A stretch of 64,000 nt of DNA, from the NCBI GenBank assembly GCA_963281255.1, contig OY725503.1:434001-498000 (forward strand). Direction: 5' to 3'. Position numbers and translations under genes: made by a program. Position 1 is the stretch's first letter; every line of letters starts with the position of its first letter. The DNA is from Aphrocallistes beatrix. Lineage: Eukaryota; Porifera; Hexactinellida; Sceptrulophora; Aphrocallistidae. Positions 10,123 to 21,200 of this stretch are shown piece by piece. Below the pieces are notes generated by a model that searched no databases, was not told the origin of the DNA, and worked only from the letters and a program-made list of their open reading frames with translations.

Positions 10123-10269
10123 AGCATACATGCCAACCTGAGCCATTATAAAAGCGGGACGCGGCGTTGAATTTCGCGGGACATGGCGGGACGCATTAGA
10201 AAAGTATTATACATAGAATACAAAAAAGCAGGACGTCCCGCCAAAAACGATACATTTGGCAAGTATGCT
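10123..10269. mobile_element. MITE with TIR GCATACATGCCAAC
   Basis: A 147 bp element with imperfect inverted ends GCATACATGCCAAC and (inverted) GCATACTTGCCAAA, rich in GCGGGAC/GTCCCGC boxes. A second, complete member lies at 30,218-30,415 in ATPAF2 intron 1, and an internal fragment at 52,693-52,799. It abuts the end of the RRP9 homology. Confidence 0.65.
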
Positions 10270-10531
10270 TTAGGAGTGTCTGCATCTGACTCAGGGAGAG
10301 AGTCGCTATCGATTTCTTCGTCCAGATCTTATCTTATCTATCTGATCGGTTTAGCATCGCATCCTTCTTCTTCGAACCCTCACTCACTGGAAGGAAGAAG
10401 GATCGCTTCCTACGTTTCGGCATTGCTGACTCGGTTCTATAAAGCTCTCTACTCCCAAGTCAGATGACGTTACATTATTAGGAGAATCTTACTGAATATA
10501 AAGCATTAATATCAATGGTGTCAAATTTAAA

Positions 10532-10704
10532 TATAGTCGACTCCGCTTAATAGGGCCACATCGGTCAGAGGACATTTTGCCCTGATTAAGCGGAGAACCC
10601 TATTAACCGAAAATATATCGTATTAACTTCTATTTGTGAGAGCTATTCCGTCCTGCCAAAAGTGCCCCGATTAAACAGGACCTTATTAAGCGGAGTCGAC
10701 TGTA
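10532..10704. mobile_element. Pogo/Tigger-like MITE, family A (copy A1)
   Basis: An almost fully palindromic element. The right end is AAGCGGAGTCGACTG+TA and the left end GTCGACTCCGCTTAATAGGG follows a degenerate start. Internal box: CGGTCAGAGGACATTTTG. Seven further copies or partial copies occur in this window. Confidence 0.75.
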
Positions 10705-10779
10705 CATACAAACCAGTTGAACACAAAATAAATGGACGATCCATATGTATAGGATTATTGGCTGGAGAGAGCACTTACA

Positions 10780-11480
10780 TGTCAGTGGGAGGGGTGGGCT
10801 ACTTCTTGGGATCTCTATGTCCATGTTGCAATAGAAGGAAGGAACAGCTTCTGGTAGGGTGCTAGTACTATCCTTTCCTGTGTTTATCAGTAGGTCGGCA
10901 TAGTGGATTGGGAGAGAGTTGGAAGGGTAGGAGGGAGGCTGAGGAGCACGATGGATGCTCTTCGTCTGCCCAACAGAGAACGGAGCTACCTGGGTATAGC
11001 TGGAGGAGGAGTTGTCAGACACTCTAGGGACGGGCCGGAAGGTTCTAATCGTGGCAAGGACGGACTCTGGCTGGATCAATCCTACGACCTCCTCAATGCT
11101 CTTATTCTTCAATTCCACTCCGTCAATCTCCAGGATATCGTCGTCAGGCCCCTTCTACCCTTCTATCACCCTAAACAGATCAAGAACTCGCCCGCTTTCT
11201 TGATGCTCCTCCTCCTTCACCAGTAGTATCCGCTTCGCGTCTTCGTTTCGATTCTGCTCGGCCGCTTGGGACAGCTGGCCTCTCCTCTCTTGTCCACCTC
11301 GATGGTCTGTTTCATCACTTCGATCCACTTCGTCTGATCCTCCTCACTTGCGGCTTGCATTGTCCATTTGCTGGTGTGGACGTTGATGATGAAAGAACGC
11401 TTCTCTCAGGAGATTTCCTGTGACCGTGTGACGTCACTCAGGAAGAGCGCTTGGAGGGCTCCTTCCCCTGATCGCTCACT
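10780..11480 (-). pseudogene. PH-PDZ protein gene fragment, frameshifted
   Basis: Read on the minus strand from 11,480 down. LSDVTRSQEI and SFIINVHTSKWTMQAASEED...WIEVMKQTIEVDK fit the last strands and C-terminal helix of a PH domain, including its conserved Trp. After a frame change comes an acidic, charged linker (AAEQNRNEDAKRILLVKEEE). A stop codon follows, then GPDDDILEIDGVELKNKSI and EEVVGLIQPESVLATIRTF, which fit the C-terminal half of a PDZ domain. The remaining tail is Ser/Pro-rich. The first half of the PDZ domain is missing. PH followed by PDZ occurs in RhoGEF/RhoGAP-type and scaffold proteins; I cannot name the parent. Frameshift, stop and missing domain parts make it a pseudogene fragment. 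Confidence 0.5.
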
Positions 11481-11518
11481 TCTCTCGACAAGTCAATATC
11501 TAGACAATCGTCCAGTTC

Positions 11519-12010
11519 TTAGTGATCCAAGAAGGGAGAGGTGCCGCTGACAGTGGGACAGTGGACCTTATTTGTGACATAACACCCTCCATTCAACCTT
11601 GGATTTCCAGCCCAGTCCACTTTCCACGCTTCCATCTCGTAACTCCAGGGCATTCTCACAGGGCCTGAACTGAAAGACACTCGGCCTTCCATTCTCTGGC
11701 CAGACCCATTGACCCGTTTATCGAACCTCCTCCTCCAGTTCTGGCACCATCCTTGGTTCCCGTTCACCTTACACGCCTGATTACGCCCCTTGGTTCCCGG
11801 CTCCCTAATTGGTTCAACTTGCACCAGGCCACATTCCAGACACTCTCCTGACAACACCCCGGGGGACCACCCATAGGGCATCCAAGCGTCGGATTCACTC
11901 AGGCCCCCATCAGGCTTGATGGTGTCGAAAGTCGGTTTCGATCCGTTGGTATTGAAAGAAGAATTCGGCGCGAGGACCCAAGCCTTACTGCTTGAGTTCC
12001 ACTGATTCAA
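11519..12010 (-). other. Unrecognised open frame of 163 codons
   Basis: A GC-rich, Trp- and Gly-rich open frame (W...LAPNSSFNTNG, GWSPGVLSGECLECGL, GGCYVTNKVHCPTVSG). I recognise no domain. It lies between the PH-PDZ fragment and the TMEM63 fragment, both dead, so it may be another inserted fragment rather than a gene. Coding status is uncertain. Confidence 0.2.
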
Positions 12011-12064
12011 ACCCCGATAATCCAGTTAAACTGAGGCAGGGCCCAACAACCAAAAGCTGGAGAA

Positions 12065-12246
12065 GTAGATATAGTTCACAAAGAAAACGCCTCATTCTGG
12101 TAAAAATGCACACTTAAACAAACTACTCAGTTGCATATTTGAAAATGTCTCGTTGTTTGATTTGTTAACACTTGAATATATCGATTTAACGAGATCAAAA
12201 CTGGTCAAGGACAGAGATGGGAATATCAGCAGCATTATTTGGAAGT
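12065..12246 (-). pseudogene. TMEM63: TMEM63 gene fragment
   Basis: About 180 bp matching 27,365-27,545 of the TMEM63 gene in this window, in the same orientation. It covers the segment around SLSLTSFDLLVKSIYSS to KCAFLPEGGVFFVNY. Small deletions break the frame. Homology stops abruptly at both ends. It is therefore a local duplicated fragment, not an exon. Confidence 0.75.
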
Positions 12247-13016
12247 AACTAATATTACCTACCATAATACACATAGAAAGTCTGGTATGAATGTTGAACT
12301 TTTGACGATGGAAAGATTTTGACTTTCATTAATGAATCTCCTAATTAATCGGTGTATGTAATCGGATAAGTTCGTATGAAAGTGGATGTTTCTGTTCCTG
12401 GAGATTTATCCCAATTAAATGGAGTGCTTGTTACAGTTAATTCAATCATAGGTGGTTACGTAACATGGAATGTGTAATTATCTAAAGCAGCCTCCACAAC
12501 ACTTATAGAGTCAATAAATTAGCGATTATAGTGTTAGGAATTTAACGCATTTCTTAACAATTCTTCGCAATTCCTTGAAACTTGTGACTCGATACTTTCA
12601 TAAAATTTAGTTACTTAATCTCTACCACCACATTAATCTAAGGATGCCAGCTATTCTTTTAAGATAGCGAGCTCCTCAAGCTAGTAACAGCTGATTTTAA
12701 ACGATCAGTAAAACAAGAGTTTGTACAGGATTATACACAAATATTCTAATTCAAGCGTAAATAACAACAATTCACAATGAAACATTGTACGTAAATAGTT
12801 CCAACAGAGAGATAGAATTGGGGAATAGGAATGTCCTTGTAGAAGAATAACACGAGTAGAAGGAGGTTAACATGAGTGAGAGAGAAGGAGAAAAAGCATG
12901 CAGGTCAGCATATACCTAGAAGAGTACATATACTCTAGAAAAAACTATAGTATTTTATATCTACAAAAGTTCTAAATCTAATGTTCTTTCACACTTATGA
13001 AGAAAACGGAAATGTG
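12247..13016. other. Spacer, no gene seen
   Basis: AT-rich sequence with no frame, repeat family or RNA gene that I can support. Bases close to 13,016 are the 3' flank of caspase copy 3 and share the TTCTCTAGAGTAT-type block with copies 1 and 2. Confidence 0.4.
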
Positions 13017-16000
13017 TTAAAATAGGAACAGCTGCTTCCTCAACCTATCAGTACTTTCTGAACATTGGAGATGCTCGTTCATATCTTTCATCAAGACTCT
13101 TCTACGAACTTCTATCATAATATCACTGAAATGACGGTTGAACTTTGCGGCTCGTAGTACTGTGCAGAAAGTACTGATAAAGATGCTCCCCTTGTCCTTG
13201 GTTCGAAAGGATATATATCCTTGTACAGTAGCATGTGCAATATAATAATCAACTTGGGTTGCAACTTTCTCCATGGCTGTTTTAGAAGGTGTAAAATCAA
13301 ATTTATTTAAATCTAGAGTTGCGTCCTGAGAAATAGTTGTTGCAGATAAAACAAGTGTTTTGGGTGAAAAAGACTTTACAGCATGGGGATCAGGTTGTCC
13401 TTGGTCCTTTGCTTGACCCCTGCATGCTTGTATGATAAATATTTTTGGTTTGCTACATAGATCAGGACAATTATTTGGTGTGAAGTAATCTTGAATTTCA
13501 TTGACATTGATCGCTTTTTCATCTTTTGTGTAAATCTCATTTTTATCATTACCGTGGGACATTATTATACAGAAAAATACATCATAATCCTTGTGATCCA
13601 TAGCACTATAATTCTTCAATTCTTTGCGAAGATTTGATTCAGATAAATCTATGAATGAAATGTTTTGAAACTCATATTATCAAATGTTTTTTCTAATTTT
13701 GAAACATCAAATTCAGAACCTTTTCTCTCAGGCATCTTACCACCAAATGTTCGCATATTAATGATAAGGCAGATACCACATGGATTGTTACGAATTGGGT
13801 ACCGAATGAAACCGATCTCTTCTACAGGAATTTCTGAATGTTTGAATTCCGAAATGAACTTTTCATATAGTTTTCTAACTTCGACGTTTGACTGATCCTC
13901 ATTATTCTTCAATATCTTGTAGAACTGATATGCCCAATTTCTTTTATTTGAAATATTGTTGACTAAAAGTTCAACTTCCTTAGTTCCACACAATTGACAA
14001 ATTTCATCTGTCTCTTTGCCGTCAATTAATCCTTTTTTGTGAAGTGGTCTTAAGAGTGGCTTCACATGCAACATCTCCCAAATCTGATCCCGATTATCTT
14101 TTACAAACTTTTCCCCTAATTCACAGGGAATTTTTTTGAAAGGATGGTGTAATTTGTTATTGTAAATTGCCCATGGGATAAATTTATTCTTATTTTTGCA
14201 GTAAAAGTGGGTTTCTTCAACTGAATGCATTAAATAATTTTTTAAATATACACAAGGTCTACGTTTTTCCGAGAATTGTTTGCAAGGACATTCAAGGACA
14301 ATTTGGGCAATTTTACCAGACAGTATCAGTTCCCTCTGTATATGTGCTGTCCATTGTTCGAGTTGGAAGATTAGAGAATGAATGTCTGTACATGAATTCA
14401 TGAAATCGATTCCTCTAACTATAATGCGGATATATGGTTTGTGGTCAGGAAGAAGATCAATGATCCAGGTAAGATTTTGCCATTGGAACTCCACACAATT
14501 GAAACCAAGTTTTGGAGAGTTCTTTGTTTTGTCACACTTGCTGATACAGAGAGATAAGAGTGCGAAATAGAAAGAAGTCGGTGCTAGGCCATCTGGGAAG
14601 TAGAGGTAGAGAACTAGATCACTGTCTTTAGGGTTTATTGGTATAACTTTAGTGAATAAATATGGAATGTTATAATATTTCTGAAAGTTCCATTTCTCTG
14701 AGTTTTTACTCAGAGAAATGAAACTTTCAGAAATATTACATTCCATACAAGTTATAATACCAAACTCCTTTAACAACTGCACTATATCAACTTTATTTAG
14801 AGAGGATCTGTTTATCATCAGAATTACATCTAGAATACGGTCTGAAAGAATTTCTTCCTCTTCACCTCTTTTTATTTCATCAAATTTTCCTGGAGATATT
14901 TCATAATAGTCATACTTATGGGGTAAAACGATGTATGAAATGACGTTTAACAGGCTTTTGAGAGATTTAACTAAAATGTTTTTCCTAAAGAAGAACACAC
15001 CAATGGAATGGAAAAACTCCAGAATTTGTGCATAATCCATTCCACACCCTGTTTCATCCGCGATCTCTTTAATTGTATTCGAATCTTGTTTCGAGTTCGT
15101 GATCCCCAATGCAAATTTTAGCCATCGGATAGGTATCTTGGAATCAAAACGGGTTATTAACTTCGCGTTTTCATAAATATTTTCCCTCAACATCTTAAAT
15201 TTTTCTCGTTCCCTGTCTTTTGCGCTTACGACGTGGAATTTCTTATCTATTATTGACATACAGTTACTTTTCCAAAAGAGAGAGTCCCTAATTTCCTTAA
15301 AATACCTAGCAGCTGTTGCTTGAGGATCAGCTATTTCATCGGATTTGGTAAAGACAATGATGATCCTCGATTTACACTCTTCATTTTCCGTGGACATTGC
15401 TACAGAATAGATGGTCTGAATCCAGAGATTAATCATTTCAAGATAACTTAGTTTTTCATCACGCTTCTCAATTCTAACTCTCCATTTATTTCTGACAATT
15501 TGTTCATTAAGGTGTTTAGTGAGGTCGACAGCAACTATATACACAGCTCGAGGAGACAGGAACAGAGATTGCATACAGAATAGATAGGATTGTCCTGCTA
15601 GATCCCAAACTGTGAAAAAGTTCATTGGGTCTATCATGTGCTCGTTTGTCCAATGTTTCTGAATTTTTCTCAACACTCGCAAATCTTCACAATCTTTATT
15701 GGAATAAAAATTTTGTTTTTGATCTGAATGGGTATTTGGACGACTATTTGAATCATCGCTAATGAATTTCTTGTTCACAGATAAATTTTTAAGAATTTTT
15801 CCATCATCCTCTTTTGAGAAATCCAACTTAGATTCATCAGACGATTTTGATGATTCTTTGAAGTTTTTTGCGATTATTTTTGCAATTATATCATCTCTAG
15901 TAGTTTGTAAATGTCCAATGAAGTCTTCACTTTTGCCCCATTCTTTGTTCGGATCAATAATACTTATGTCAGTTTTTTCAATAAAATTAGTTGAAATTTC

Positions 16001-16135
16001 TCTCTCGTCAAAACGTTCACCTTTCAACGCCTTCAGCAAACACGATTTTCCTACTCCTTCTGGTCCCACAATCATCAGTCTAAAATAATTTAGTTCTATA
16101 CTACCGTCAGCTTTAAAATTTTCATAAGCCTTCAT
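13017..16135 (-). pseudogene. ROC-COR-CARD-caspase fusion gene, copy 3, with one frameshift
   Basis: An inverted copy of the fusion gene. The first 828 codons (from ATG at 16,135) give ROC with P-loop GPEGVGKS (24-31), intact switch II DLAGQ, TKSD and SAK, then COR, CARD (KKGLIDGKETDEICQL, LLVNNISNKRNWAYQFYKIL) and the start of p20. A shift near 13,660-13,675 ends this frame at FKTFHS. The other frame then continues ISFIDLSESNLRKELK, SHGND, QACRGQ and the p10 part with pocket loop GYISFR to the end LFLF. Both halves are otherwise clean, so the shift is recent or an assembly error. ROC carries an insertion of about 80 charged residues missing from copy 2. The ATG used by copy 2 is present (about 16,178) but runs into a stop after eight codons. 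Confidence 0.8.
14661..14747. repeat. Near-perfect palindrome inside copy 3 coding sequence
   Basis: Arms 14,661-14,703 and 14,708-14,747 around a TTTT loop. It encodes the residues between IITCM and KYYNIPYLF (SESFISLSKNSEKWNF), where copy 2 has only NRNSEEYYVPYLF. The extra residues are thus explained by an inverted duplication of about 40 bp that stayed in frame. Confidence 0.85.
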
Positions 16136-16993
16136 GTATTCCTGGACTAATTAATCGCCCCTCTCTCTGATCTCATATGGAAGCTCAAGTAGGCCTAGAA
16201 GAACTATAGAATGTGTGAAATATTTATCATGGGGTGTAGATAACTTTTGTGAATGGGGGGTGACTTGAAATCAAACATAAATTTCAAATAAGACTATTCC
16301 TACTTATCGCAACTATAATTTGGAACAATGTAATTTTGAACTATTCAAGCGCTGCACAAAGTAATATTACACATTGACAAACAATTATTTGCAATTTATT
16401 TGGTTTTACTTGGTGAATCAGCTTTGCATATGCCGAGTACGGGAACTATTGCATTTAGGAATCAAAAAATATTTAATTTAATTATTATCAAAACAAGCGC
16501 GCTTCGCTTGCTTTCATTGAACGGCTGGCACACAAAGTGTCCGCCGAAGGCGTCTAGGCTCTTTGGATTGGTGATTCTTTGGATACGCAGTGTACGTGTA
16601 TACAAGTACATACTATATCTACGATTTATTGAAGAAACTGCCAAGCGTAGAAAGCTGATTTTTCGCATGTGAGAGTCTTTTGGTTATGGCTCCACTAAGT
16701 TGACAGACGAAAATGCCAACTCATCATGAAATTATGACGTCATTGTCACATTTTTTTTATAATTAGAAATTTCAGTTTTTCGACTATAACTCAGCCATTT
16801 TAAGTGATAGAAGGCTAAAATTTTAATAGAATGTGTATATGACCATTATTCACATATGCTACAATTATTATCAAAAAATGACAAAATGTCCGTCAGTTTG
16901 CAAATTACCATCTTGACAACCCAAAAATGCGCGTACACCAAGTGAGTATCGTTCAGCACGGTTGAAAGACATTTTGATACTATTTTCCCAATG
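16136..16993. other. Spacer with dispersed repeats
   Basis: Bases 16,136-16,330 are the duplicated upstream flank of the fusion caspase genes. A family S hairpin repeat lies at 16,494-16,552. Bases 16,627-16,880 are a 250 bp dispersed repeat (GTGAGAGTCTTTTGG...TATAACTCAGCCATTTTA) whose second copy is at 40,450-40,700. In both places a family S unit lies nearby. Confidence 0.55.
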
Positions 16994-17575
16994 TTACGAT
17001 TGCTTACCCAATTTTCCGAATTCTTTACTGAATGTCTTTGTTAATTCAAATTCTGTCATGTGTTTTAACTCTTCCCTATACGCTTCGAGCTTCTGGGATA
17101 CTTCGTCTAAATTGATCTCCCACATTATTTTGCGCAGACTTGTTAAATCTTTTTGAATCGAATTATTTTCTAAAAGCAATTTCATCATAATTTCAAATCC
17201 GACTTCTCCCTCATATTTTCCTAAAGAAAAAAACATATGAATTTCCTGTAATTTACTAATTGATATTTCTCTCTTTAGCATTTCGATTAAACTTCTGATA
17301 CTTTGAGTGTGGAAAGCATTAGCACATAGCCATGGGATATGTACTACTGTGTGTATTAAATACGGATTAATTGATTTCAGGGCTCGGTAGAAATGGGATG
17401 AGTCGAAGTTTTCCCATTTTTGCATTGCTCTAAGAAAGTCGATTGATTTATATTCATCACATCCATAAATGTAATCTGGTACTTGTAGTTCATTGCATAA
17501 TATTTTTATTTTTTCTGGCGGCAGTCCGATCGCAAGTATTTCCAAGTTTGTCTGTTCTTCGAACCTTTGTTCCCT
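16994..17575 (-). CDS. Death-domain-like protein, 3' exon
   Basis: A 194-codon open stretch that begins right after a good acceptor (TTTTTAATTGTTTAG) and ends in a stop, so it is taken as the last exon of a spliced gene whose earlier exons I could not find. Residues about 5-85 (NLEILAIGLPPEKIKILCNE, DEYKSIDFLRAMQKW, FYRALKSINPYLI) have the pattern of a death-fold domain: six short helices with the conserved Trp and the final aL..i...L. The rest is helical and charged. It lies 860 bp from caspase copy 3 and could be an adaptor partner. The family assignment rests on pattern only and could also be another all-helical domain. Confidence 0.45.
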   Translation of the reverse strand, partial: REQRFEEQTNLEILAIGLPPEKIKILCNELQVPDYIYGCDEYKSIDFLRAMQKWENFDSSHFYRALKSINPYLIHTVVHIPWLCANAFHTQSIRSLIEMLKREISISKLQEIHMFFSLGKYEGEVGFEIMMKLLLENNSIQKDLTSLRKIMWEINLDEVSQKLEAYREELKHMTEFELTKTFSKEFGKLGKQS

Positions 17576-17764
17576 AAACAATTAAAAAATAAGATTAAAA
17601 CTGTATACATTTATATTGATCTTATAATTTTTTAATCAAACAAAAATTTTATCCCTTTTCATTAAAGGGTTTGTATTGGAACTCAATTTTAAATTTGGAC
17701 TAGAATTAAGTGTTAAAAAGTGTAAAACTGAAATAATGCAGCTAGACAAGGTCCGATCAAATTG

Positions 17765-18290
17765 GGAATAAATTACATAGTACAAGCGCGCGCTTCGCTT
17801 GCTTGTGGACACTGCGTGTCCGCAGAGTTACCCAATGGGATACTAGAGAAAAAATACGTCGCTTTCTTGTTCTCTACTAAGTATGCTGAATTGCCATTTG
17901 TCTACAGTTACTTTAATGAAATCAGAACTGTAGCAGAAAAATTTGGTTCGTGATAAATAGAATTTACTTATCCTGATTGTGAGGTCAATTTGAATCCATA
18001 AAGTTCACATTACTAAATATTATTATACTTGAATAATCAACTAATTTCAGTCCATGTCGTTAACGACAATTAAAGTGTGTTATATATACGAGTATATAAT
18101 CAATCAATTCGATCATAAAATAACTTTTAACAATCAAACTGTAAACTCAAATTGCTGCATTATTTATATGAAATAGAGTCGTGTGAATGGCATTATAAAA
18201 GTCAGATGATTGATTAGTTCTCACATGAACCAATGAATTTCAATCACAAATAGTCCTTTTGATTGTATGCATAAGTCATAACTGTTCACA
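17765..18290. repeat. Local duplication, left arm (first part)
   Basis: Together with 21,898-22,110 this matches 23,683-24,430. Shared blocks include GACACTGCGTGTCCGCAGA, TTGTCTACAG/GGTTAC.TTAATG and ATGAACCAATGAATTTCAAT. It is broken by the transposon at 18,291-21,897. A short frame (AFLFSTKYAELPFVYSYFNEIRTVAE) is kept in both arms, but it starts in the family S repeat and I do not call it a gene. Confidence 0.7.
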
Positions 18291-21200
18291 GGTGTAATAT
18301 TTGGAAGATAAAATGGGAAAAAATTCCCAACGTAGATGAGCATTTATGTTAGCTAATTTGGACAATATGGAATAAGAATTCGTAATTCTTTAACCTCTGT
18401 GACGTCCATTTTTTGTCGCAAAAATAGCCCGCCTGTCAGGAAAAAAATTTTTTAAAAATTCCTAAAAAAGATTTTAGCTGTACTTGTCAAATATTACCAT
18501 TCACAGATTTATATTACACTATTTTTGGTGCAAATATCTTCTTTGTTTGATTATATTTTGCATTAATTTAAACTAAAAATACACATTTATTGGATAATGC
18601 CAAATTTATTCTCTGTCAGTCAGAGTATAATTTCTGCATGTCATGCAATTTTATTCACTTTGACAATTCTCTATGCCTATGTTCTAAAACTGATTTTATT
18701 GAAATAATGAGTTTAAGATACTACGTACATCTGTATTCTAATACTAACCATAAAATTATATTCTGATAACATAAAAATACAAATATGAGTATGATTTTAA
18801 GACTTCTTCATTGCATGCTATTTGGCTGTCTTGTTAATCTATTGTTATTATGTAGGAACCATATCCATACCATTTCTATATAAGTGTTACAAAAATGTAA
18901 TTCTTTATTCATTTTTCAGTAACATGTCTTCTTCATTATTAATACCAGAAAATCTCTTGAATATTTGGGATGATTACCATGTGGATTCACTGTACAAAGT
19001 ATGCCGTTTTAGTTACTATATCCGCTTATTGCCAAAAGATTTACCTAAGAAAAATTTGCGACAGCCTCTTACTAATCTGGTGATTGACAGAGCTTATAAG
19101 TTTTACAACATAGATCTTCGCGCTGAAATAATTGATCTCTTTAAGCCAAAGGTATTTTGTTGTAGTTGTACGCGTAGATCTCGGTTATCAGACTTAGGAA
19201 GTTGCAAACTTAACATACACAAATGGCATTCCGATAGATCTAATATTGAATATAACCTAAATGTCGAAATTCCATGTAACATTACTCGGAAGGCGATTCT
19301 TTGTGTCCCTACAGATCGATGCCATATATTCAAAATATACTCGTCCTCCATGAATAATCATCTCTCAAAAATCAAAACACAAGACCCTAATCCTGGTAGG
19401 CCTTTAGAACAATCTCCTGTCAGACTAATGTGCAGCAAGTGTGAAATGTCTACTGATGTCCATGATATCGACTTTTGCAAACGAGTTATGAAACGCCCAC
19501 AATCTTCTCGGCAGGCTGGAAAACATTTCGCAGAAAGGGTAGAGTCTCGTGGATACACTGAAAATCTCACTACTAACTTCCTGGTAAGTAGTCTCGAAGG
19601 TTCAGTTAGTGACAATAGCCTTATCGCACCATTTAATGCCCTATCATTACATCATCCATTCGATTCGAATACTCGATTAGCTATGGCTACAATTCCGTAT
19701 GAGTGCAAAACAGAATATTAGTAATCACGTTTTAAGCATATGCAGAAGTTAGGTCACCTTGGTTTGGGGAAAAAGTCGTATTTCGAGCTGGGTAGAATTC
19801 TTCGCAAAGAAGGAATCCATTTTCCCACGGGGGGAATAAAAGGAGCATGGGACGAAAAATGGTCAATATTTGGAGAAATATTTACTTCAGTATCCATCAA
19901 AATGATCCGTTCAGAAACACAAAACTTTGAACTGGTTCCAATGGGAATTTGTACCGATGTTGAAAGATTATTGAATATAATCACATATAAACAATGGAAC
20001 AGAATTTCGAGACTTAAAGTACAACTGGATGGCGGTAAACAATTCCTCAAGCTGTCTGTCAATATAGTTTCAATGCTTCCGAATAGTCTGTATATAGCAA
20101 ATCCTAATAGCGTTCTTTCCAACTTTGTAATCGCGATGGGTCACGCATCCGAAAATTCAGAAAACTTGCGTTCATTACTAAATTTAACATCTATTCGAAA
20201 CATCTTTAACTTGGATATTCCGATTCAAATTGCATGCGATTTTAAAGTGGCTGCTATGCTCGTTGGAATTCAGCAAGCATCCTTGCCCATTTTGTATATG
20301 GCGGAAGAATACAAAATGTACCGGAACAACTCTTCGTGCAAAAAGGTATAAGGAATTAATTAAGGATTTTCATTCAAAAACTAATAGCGTATCTCATGAA
20401 CCAATTATCAAGTGGTCAGATTCACCTATGGAAATACTTGCTCTTGCTCCTCTCCATATACTTCTTGGTCTCGTCAATCGGTTGTATGGTGTAGCTAGGC
20501 CATCTCAGAATGCGACTAACCGATATGATCGTTTACTGAATAAACAACACTGTCAAGCTTTCCAAAGATGCAAAGTACATAGTATATCGATCTGAGTACT
20601 GGGATGGCGCTCTAGAAGGTAACTCTTGCTCCCGACTTTTGGATACTTTAGATATTATACCATTCCCTAGCCAACACACCTCCTTGTTAAACGCCCTAAA
20701 TCATTAAAGATGGTAAAATACAGATGTTTGGGTCTTTTAAGAAAGCCTGGTTGGGAAGAGAGTATTTATCTATTCGGAGAATCATGGGATGCAACCGGTT
20801 TACCTTGGTCATTAAAATCGCATATACTTTCCGACCATTATATGGAATACTTCCTCCATTATGAACCTCAATTAACAGCAGGGGCAGCAATAAGTTCAGA
20901 GCAGAGCGGAGAGATGCTACATTCCAGAATACAAAATCTTTGGGATCTTAGATTTAAGACCAAGTTAGAGCACGAGCTATACCCACAGAGATTGGTTGAT
21001 TGTATGGTGACCTATAATTATAATTTACGGTGGGATAATGCAGAGAGGCTTTCTAAAGAACAGGGAAAGATATTAACTGATACTTGCAGCGACTGTCATG
21101 ATGAGGAAAGTGATATAGAAAGGGTAGAACTTCATAATTGGGATGAAGAATCTTCTGATATTGATTAACAAACTTCTTAATTATTTAAGTACATAATAGT

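Noticed and set aside
19584..19721. C-terminal end VSSLEGSVSDNS... of the first transposase frame as real protein
   Set aside because: A GTAAGT donor at 19,584 and an acceptor at 19,745 remove it and join the frames in phase. The peptide itself looks random.
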